64,000 bases of DNA. Source: Bigelowiella natans CCMP2755 (Eukaryota; Cercozoa; Chlorarachniophyceae). Within the stretch, counting starts at the first letter, position 1. Each line of letters begins with the position of its first letter. The translations under genes and the position numbers were made by a program. Positions 57,767-64,000 of this stretch are shown in pieces. The stretch covers positions 1-64,000 of the forward strand of contig ADNK01000427.1 of NCBI GenBank assembly GCA_000320545.1, read 5' to 3'. A model generated the notes under the pieces. It was not told the origin of the DNA. It ran no database searches and saw only the letters and a list, made by a program, of their open reading frames with translations.

Positions 57767-58875
57767 TTAGGGAGCGGAAACTCTTGCAGACTCTTCCCGT
57801 GATTCTTTCAGCATTTCCATCCACTGTAAAGTTACTTCAAGGCCTCCAAGGGAGAAAATATGAAAGTGGCAACTCTCAACTGAGTTAATAATGTGCTCTG
57901 GAGTTAAAGCAGACACTAAATTCGAGAGTTCGAAACCATGAGTTTGGATCATTCGCAGACTTGTAGAAATTCCACAGATTTTAGCGAAGCGAACGAGACT
58001 TGCGGCATCAGAAGGCCCTACAGTTCCAACCCACATTTTCATGGGAGCATGAAATCTAACGGAATGAAGACATTGGTTGATGATTGCCGCCGAGAAACAT
58101 GGCTGTGATACCAGGCACATGTCAAGTGCCTTTTCTTTCCACGACATAGACTGCTGATCTTTCATCCATTCGATTTTCTCAAGCAAGCTTTCCACATGAT
58201 GGGGATCATTCACGTTGCCCTCTGTTATTGTACACAATGCAGTCTCTCATTTAAATTTACGAATCATTTCATGCAATGTATTAAAATATGTAATGGTAAC
58301 CTGGATGCAGAGCGCAGCCAACTCGCTTCACTCCAATTTCTTGCAGTATTCCAGATTCAAGAACTTGCATGGAATTATCTAGAGGCCCGAGAGGTTTGGG
58401 CACATCTCCTCCTATGAGGAAGATCTCCCGTATTCCCATTTTCCCCCAGAATCGTAACACATTCTCTAGCTCTTTCCAACTTGAAAATCTACGAACAGGT
58501 ACGTGGGGTACTGGCGAGCAATCTAAAGCAAGAAGATCCTCCGCAACTGTCGTAATCTTCTTTGCATCGTCGTTTTGAACATAAGGTATGTACACACGTC
58601 CTTTGTAGCGACGAAGGGCCGGGATCGATTTCAATTTTTCCGATAGATGTGTGACTTCCACGGACATTTCAAGCTGCATGTTTCGATATTGGTTTTCCTC
58701 CTCCTTGACATGCAATGTGCTAAGATATTGTCTGAGGTATGGTATCCATCGTTTCCTCGCCTATAAAGAATAATTATGGTATGTGGTAACTACTTCAGTC
58801 CTGTTTTATCAATGGGATAGCACTTGTAGCTATGAAGTTCGCACGTACCTTCGATGTCACACCCCACATCATCAT
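57767..58875 (-). CDS. methylenetetrahydrofolate reductase-like protein (MetF-like, catalytic domain only)
   Basis: Three exons (58849-58875, 58301-58760, 57767-58221) join in phase to 313 residues. The fold is a MetF/MTHFR-type barrel: MSVEVTHLSEKLKSIPALR, GRVYIPYVQNDDAKKI, CSPVPHVPVRRFSSWKELEN, REIFLIGGDVPKPLGPLDNS, GVKRVGCALHPEGN (split by intron 2), MCLVSQPCFSAAIINQCL and MWVGTVGPSDAASLVRFAKI. The GGD-x-x-x-P-x-GP and HPEG motifs are those of a small MTHFR-like clade, distinct from the usual about 600-residue eukaryotic MTHFR, which carries a C-terminal S-adenosylmethionine regulatory domain that is absent here. Likely an FAD-dependent enzyme of one-carbon metabolism; exact substrate not established. 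No targeting sequence is obvious. Head-to-head with RSP4/6. Confidence 0.78.
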
Positions 58876-59581
58876 CTTTCCCCCATCTATTTAATAATTC
58901 CGTCAAGAGGGGACGGTAGGCAATACTTCATATGGATCCTTGGGCTCCGTCTTAAACACCAAACGTGGATTTAAACCACCATTCTCACTATCCTTTTAAG
59001 TCCAAAGGGATCCGCTTCGAATTTTGACTACGTTAGGAGGGGACGGCGGCTGCTGCTATTGTTGTTGTTGTTGTTGTCTTCGTTAAGACTGAGTTTTTGC
59101 TAAGAATTAATCCAGATATTTCCTAGGATTTCCAATACTATTTGAATTTCTAACTACTAACTAACTAGCTAACGCGCCCTTGTGTTCTACACAGAAAATT
59201 CGCATAAATGACCAGGAAAAATCTATAGAATTCACATCGCAAATAGGATGTTGTGGTTGTTGTTTTGCGTATTTGTCACGTATAGATGTAGCAAAGCAGG
59301 CCGTTTTTCCATTCATCAAAATGATTTGGACTCATATCCGTGAGGAGATCTCCGACACCTGAAATATAATGGAAAATTAAGGTGATTTCAATAAATTAAT
59401 TATATATATGATTGTCGTAACTTAAAATTTACAAGATATTACGTTTTCTTAATATCTCTCCAAATCTGAAAATAGGGCTGAAAGCAGGCGTTTTGGCCAA
59501 TCTGAAACGGCAATCACCCCCCACCCTTGCATTGGAGGCCGCTCAGAATCAACAACCGAAGCTAGACTATTTTTGTGACCC
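58876..59581. promoter_or_regulatory. divergent intergenic region
   Basis: 706 bp between the MTHFR-like and RSP4/6 start codons. A (TTG)n run lies near 59059-59076. No exon recognised. Confidence 0.4.
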
Positions 59582-60953
59582 ATGGAGGCCCTTCAAAAAC
59601 AATTGAAAGCTAATGGCGCTTGGGACCAAATTGCACGCTCGCTTGCTCATGTGATAAAGAACCAACCTAAAAATGCCCTCGAGATCTTCGAGTCTATCTG
59701 CCTGAACGCCAAGGGGGCACAGATAAAAGGAACAACCAGTCCTTTGGATGAAAAACAGCTGAACTCTATCATTGAAAAACTGCAACTTCATGCAGACCTT
59801 CTTAGAAAACCTCCAGCGAACTCTGAGGAGGAGGAAGCGAAGGGCCCCCCCGATGATATGCCAGGAACCGGCGACGTCGCATACAGACAGTGCATCCTCG
59901 AATCAGCAGGAGTGTGTCTCGGAAAAGAAGAAAGCTATTTAATTTCAGTGTCTATCCACAACTTCATCCTAAATCAGGCGGAGAAAGAAAATAATTTCAA
60001 GTCCGTAAGATTCGTTGGGAAAGTCTTGGGAACTAAGGCAGATTACTATATTATAGAATGTAGTAAAGAGGATTGGGGTGAGCCTGCAGAGGGAGAGCCC
60101 CCTCTTGCAGAACCTATGGGTACAGGTCTCAATGAGTTCCAATACTGGGCTTCGAACACAGCGGGGCACCCATCATCATGGAGCCCCCTTCCTCCAATAA
60201 CCCCTGAACAGCTGGCTGTTGCAATGAGAGTTCGAAGATTTTTTTCAGGCAATCTTAATGCGATGGTTGCTGGATACCCTTACTTTCCATGGAAAGAAGC
60301 TGGATATCTTCGTGCGCAACTTGCAAGGATTTTACATTCCACTGTGGTGAGTCCGAAGAATTTATGGATAATTCCGGAGGATGCAGAGAATGCAAAACCC
60401 GAACAAAATCCTGGATATATACCAGCCCCAGCAAGTGAATTGCTCTCTGCAAAAGGATGGAACCATCATCGGGCATACATAATGCCCGAATACAACATGT
60501 GCAGCCCACCCGTGCAGGAGGGGGAAGATGAAGAAGACAAAAAGGGAAATCCTGTCGCCTCCCTTAGCGATCTTTCTTCAGATCCAAGATCCAAAGGCAA
60601 GTGGCGCTTCTCCCTATGCCAGAATTCTGGTGTAAGACCGGAGCTTGATGCAAATGCAACAGTATGTGCCCAATCATTAGAATGGCCCGGAGCATTCTGC
60701 GTATCGAAGGTAAATATTTTCTGAATACTTCCGCGACCTGTGTTAATATATGTTGTTTTTTAATCAGGGGAAAACGATTATCAATGTATACGTGGGAAAC
60801 GGTTTCTGCAAATTGAATAAAAAATACACGAGACCAGCACCTCCCGTGCCATCAAGCGAGTTCAAGCTTGCCACCGAGCAGGAAGATCCAGTGAAAGAGG
60901 AGCAGCCAGAGGCAGCAGCTGAAGAGGAGAAAACAGAAGAAAAGACTGATTGA
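59582..60953 (+). CDS. radial spoke head protein RSP4/RSP6
   Basis: Two exons (59582-60709 and 60768-60953) give 437 residues. Family signatures in order: an N-terminal helix region (FESICLNAKG), GTGDVAYRQCILESAGVCLG with EEESYLISVSIH-like sequence (read as KEESYLISVSIHNFI), RFVGKVLGTKADYYIIEC, MGTGLNEFQYWASNTAGHPS, LPPITPEQLAVAMRVRRFFS, GYPYFPWKEAGYLRAQLARI, SLEWPGAFCVSKGKTIINVY and VGNGFCKLNKKYTRPAPPVP, then an acidic tail (EEEKTEEKTD). RSP4 and RSP6 form the radial spoke head that contacts the central pair and controls dynein activity in motile flagella. One protein here could serve both roles, as in animals with RSPH4A/6A paralogues; I cannot assign which. Length is slightly shorter than the family norm. 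Confidence 0.95.
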
Positions 60954-62075
60954 GCGATGTATTTTGATGAGATCTTTGCGGTATGTGTGAGATTTATAAA
61001 GTTTGACAGCTTTGAGATAACATATTGCGTATTAATACGCATTCATGACTTTCAACAATGATGGGAGATGGAAAAATGTAGAAGGCAAATCCGTCATGCT
61101 CTGTGCCGTTATCATCCTAGCCGCGATTAGCACTTGTAACTACGTGCTTGCTGCTCATGCGGATAGACTTGAGATCCCCGCCTATATGGACCTGTAGGTC
61201 CCTATACGCCTGCATGGCGGCCACATATCTGACAGATTTTGTCGCGCCTTCGGCATCGCAGCGCCACAATTTGTGTTAGTCGCGATGCTGAACGCGACTA
61301 AAGTAGCGCAGCGCGAGGCGAGCTGATGTTAGCCTATTACGTAATATATACGATACTTAGCTTACACGTGCGTGCACGCACATATATGACGGTGCCTAGC
61401 AGCTAGGAACCATACGTACATCATCTTGTGTGTGATGGCTTGCTGATCCCGTCTAGCTAGCCGTGTGCAAGGCTTTACTGTCTCACATTGTGCCTAGGTA
61501 TATATATCGTACATGAAGGTGCGATGCCATGCACTGCATATAGTGTGGACACTAGCTTAAGCGCGTGCACACAATGTGCGGTCAGCGCTGCGCACTGCGA
61601 TGTGACACTTGTGTGTACACCTACCTACTGCTCTAGAGTGCTTATTGTGCTACGCGGCACAGGCACACGTGCACAACACTCTGCATTGCATGCGCGTGCG
61701 TGCATTATATGGACGGACATATATGTCCGGACATATATATATGTCCCTATAGATAGCATGTGCGTCTGTGCGCGTAGTTCACAAGTTGATTGTTGATCCA
61801 AGTGCAAGCTACGACGCTACAGTGACTACATGCTTATGCATACTTGACTTGGGTATGATGCGATAGCGTGCATTACGTGGCTATCATCTCTATTACATGT
61901 ACGTACAGCTACATGTATTTGGAAAATAGAAGCCTCGATGTAGGAGTAGCCGCACAAATGGTGATATGTGCACAGGCACCGTCTGCATTTCTTGTCAATA
62001 AGATTTCGAACAAATGATAAATGCGATTGAAATGAATTTATATTTTACTTCTAGATGGTTAAAATCTGTGTCAAT
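60954..62075. other. convergent spacer with dense palindromic words
   Basis: No coding signal. Nested inverted repeats such as TATGTCCGGACATATATATA (about 61722-61741) and CGTGCGTGCACGCAC (about 61368-61382) occur, with CTAG/GTAC/TGCA-rich texture across most of it. Confidence 0.6.
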
Positions 62076-63635
62076 TTAACTCCTCTTCTTCGACTGGGAG
62101 ATGTCGTCTTGCGGCGACTTAGACGTCCCAGTCGCAAGAACACCATAAGATACATGGCATCCCATCATCAGGACCGACCCGACAAGAATAGCCGATGCAC
62201 AACTTGTAGCATCAGCCATTAAGCCCATCGATACTGGGCCAATTAAGGATAAAGTGCTTCCTGCTTGTCTTTGGAGTGACAAAGCTTGACCTCGTATTTG
62301 TTGTGAAGTAATTTCAGCAGTGAAAGCACCAATAGCTGGTCGATAGAATCCACCACAGAAACCTTGAATTGCCATCGCTGCTATAAATTGCTCTAGAGAA
62401 GTTGCAAACGCTAGCGAAGCAAAAAATACACTTGAGACTAATCCTCCTGGTACCACCATCCATTTCTTGGCTCCTGCTGTACGATCCGCGAGCCAAGAAC
62501 CAAGGGGCATTCCTATACCTTGTGAAACTGCGAGAGCTGTGAAAAGCATCCCTAACTCTTTTGGACCAGCGCCGATCACATTAGAAGCGTGCAACGAAAC
62601 AGCAGTGGTGAAGCAAGAAAATCTAATAGGAAGCTCGCATGCCAGAGCGATTAGCGCCTGTTGATTTCGGGAACGAAGAATAGATTTAACATCGTTCAAC
62701 CAGCTTTTAAGATGCTGTCGTACTGTGAGAGAGTCTTTATTTACACCCTGCTGCTTTTTCCCATCATTTACGGTAATCTCAATATTTTTCCCCCTAATTT
62801 CCGAATCACCGCGATTAGGAAGAGTCTCTGGGAGCTGCGTGTATCCTACAGAACATGCCATAGCACAGAATCCTGCAATTAGGAATGAATTTTGGTAACC
62901 ATAAGTTTCCGCAAGCCAGCCACCAACAGCAGGGCCAACAATCCACACACTTCCTACTATCGCTTGGTGAACCCCCATAATCTTCGCTCGGTGTTGAGGA
63001 GCCCGGTCTGAAAGGTCGCTAATATAAGCACTACTTCCTGTCATAGAGGACGCTGATCCAGCACCTACAATAAGTCGACACGCTAGTAGCGTGGAAAGTG
63101 ACCCACCAACGAATCCGGTCGCAGTCGTTCCAATGGCAGTTAGTGCTGTTCCACACCACATGAGGGGTTTTCTACCAATGATGTCACATAGACGCCCCAG
63201 AGGGACGTTGAGTAACAGAGTTGCAGCTGATGGTGCACTGAGGATTAAGCCAACCCCGGTTGCTCCCAAGTGGCCCCCCATTTGTGCCGCAAACATGGGC
63301 ATGACAGGAACCATTTGCGAAAAGCCTAGATTAAGCATTAGCTGGCTTCCAGCAAGGATCCCTACCTGCTTCATCAACTTTCTGTCCATGCCAGCGACTT
63401 TATTCGCATTGTCGTTCTCCCCTTCACTCTTCTTCGATTGTGGCAATTTTTTTGGCGGTGAAGCATTGCAAAAATTACGTCTGGAATGGGTGACGTGAGA
63501 GGAGAGGCATGGCACTGCTACTAGCTGTCGGAGATTCGTCCCGTGGAGCCGAGGATTAGTGCAATCCAGATTTAGAAACGAAGGCCCTCGTCGAAATTGT
63601 TGACAGAAGCGAATACATCGAACAGATTTCTTCAT
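62076..63635 (-). CDS. major facilitator superfamily transporter with organelle-type N-terminus
   Basis: Single-exon gene of 519 residues. About 12 hydrophobic segments in two groups of six are separated by a charged central loop of about 60 residues (around 285-325). The loop 2-3 motif LGRLCDIIGRKPLMWCG (G-x-L-x-D-x-x-G-R-K) and a second copy MPLGSWLADRTAGAKKW after helix 8 are MFS hallmarks, and MGVHQAIVGSVWIVGPAVGG matches the TetA/DHA1-type helix 5 motif (GxxxGPxxGG). The first about 80 residues are basic and Ser-rich without acidic residues at the start (KKSVRCIRFCQQFRRG), consistent with a mitochondrial or plastid presequence. Substrate unknown. Converges on RSP4/6. Confidence 0.88.
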   Translation of the reverse strand: MKKSVRCIRFCQQFRRGPSFLNLDCTNPRLHGTNLRQLVAVPCLSSHVTHSRRNFCNASPPKKLPQSKKSEGENDNANKVAGMDRKLMKQVGILAGSQLMLNLGFSQMVPVMPMFAAQMGGHLGATGVGLILSAPSAATLLLNVPLGRLCDIIGRKPLMWCGTALTAIGTTATGFVGGSLSTLLACRLIVGAGSASSMTGSSAYISDLSDRAPQHRAKIMGVHQAIVGSVWIVGPAVGGWLAETYGYQNSFLIAGFCAMACSVGYTQLPETLPNRGDSEIRGKNIEITVNDGKKQQGVNKDSLTVRQHLKSWLNDVKSILRSRNQQALIALACELPIRFSCFTTAVSLHASNVIGAGPKELGMLFTALAVSQGIGMPLGSWLADRTAGAKKWMVVPGGLVSSVFFASLAFATSLEQFIAAMAIQGFCGGFYRPAIGAFTAEITSQQIRGQALSLQRQAGSTLSLIGPVSMGLMADATSCASAILVGSVLMMGCHVSYGVLATGTSKSPQDDISQSKKRS

Positions 63636-64000
63636 AATGTCACAATGCAGGTGTTCAGGTCAAGTGTCTCAAGCCATGGGCACCCTGAACGACTGAGCGA
63701 GACTGCAGACGGGGGACGACATTTTTGGCAAAAATAGTGAACGATGGAAACACCCACTTCGCAGTTAGTTGTGGTTTTACGATGTGCGACTGACTACGTA
63801 GTAGCAGGAATGCGTCGCACTTTAGGAGTTCTTGCCCTAAACAAACCATCCTCGTCGCATAACAATTGGGATAATTTGTAGCCCGCTGTAGCCAAAAAAT
63901 CGCCGATGATGATGCACATGAGCTTGCTGTTGCTTGGTTGTAAATCACCGCAGCGCAAGAAGTGGTTCCAGCTGGACTTCTCTCAGATTTTTCGCAGATG
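63636..64000. other. 5' flank of the MFS gene
   Basis: No gene supported. A 97-codon open frame on the minus strand (63655-63948) lacks protein-family character. If alternation continues, a + strand gene would begin beyond the window. Confidence 0.4.

Noticed and set aside
1-64000. tRNA, rRNA, CRISPR or complete transposon
   Set aside because: No cloverleaf with a GTTCGANTC-type arm, no regular spacer-repeat array and no transposase or reverse transcriptase motif was found by eye.

Overview
The window is nuclear DNA of a flagellated, gene-dense protist. Most genes are split by short GT-AG introns, commonly about 55-300 nt and often holding microsatellites. Several genes build or serve a motile flagellum: an axonemal dynein intermediate chain, a DNALI1/p28-type dynein light chain, a radial spoke RSP4/6 protein, a kinesin and a CEP162-like coiled-coil protein. 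A WW-domain plus MyTH4 myosin points to a SAR-type or related protist; a chlorarachniophyte-like rhizarian is one possibility, but the species cannot be fixed from this window. I found no tRNA, rRNA, CRISPR array, prokaryotic operon or intact transposon.

Layout (22 genes, exon models built by eye from protein-family expectations and splice sites): dynein intermediate chain 3' exon (+), kinesin (-), cysteine synthase (+), secreted Gly/Tyr-rich protein (-), G-protein beta (+), MLLE-PHAX fusion (-), DOMON protein (+), mitochondrial carrier (-), M3 oligopeptidase/MIP (+), GT8-like glycosyltransferase (+), myosin (+), BOP1 (-), DNALI1 (+), EF-hand protein (-), unknown multi-exon gene (+), CEP162-like coiled coil (-), PABPN1 (+), lipoate-protein ligase (-), PWP1 (+), MTHFR-like (-), RSP4/6 (+), MFS transporter (-).

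Nineteen of the 21 adjacent pairs switch strand, giving nine head-to-head pairs and ten tail-to-tail pairs. Head-to-head spacers are 268-706 bp. Tail-to-tail spacers are mostly 0.8-2.3 kb and share an unusual texture rich in CTAG, TGCA, CATG and GTAC palindromic words. Several contain members of a dispersed ~85-bp repeat. The same texture surrounds the intronless GT8 gene, the only place where alternation fails.

Functional themes: flagellum and cytoskeleton (dynein parts, RSP4/6, kinesin, myosin, CEP162-like); RNA and ribosome work (BOP1, PWP1, PABPN1, MLLE-PHAX); mitochondrial or organellar metabolism (carrier, MIP, lipoate ligase, MFS); sulfur and one-carbon metabolism (cysteine synthase, MTHFR-like); signalling and secretion (G beta, DOMON, Gly/Tyr-rich protein, GT8-like). 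The most unusual items are the MLLE-PHAX domain fusion, the dispersed repeat families in the convergent spacers, the strand-alternation architecture, and an unrecognised gene at 39.6-42.6 kb.
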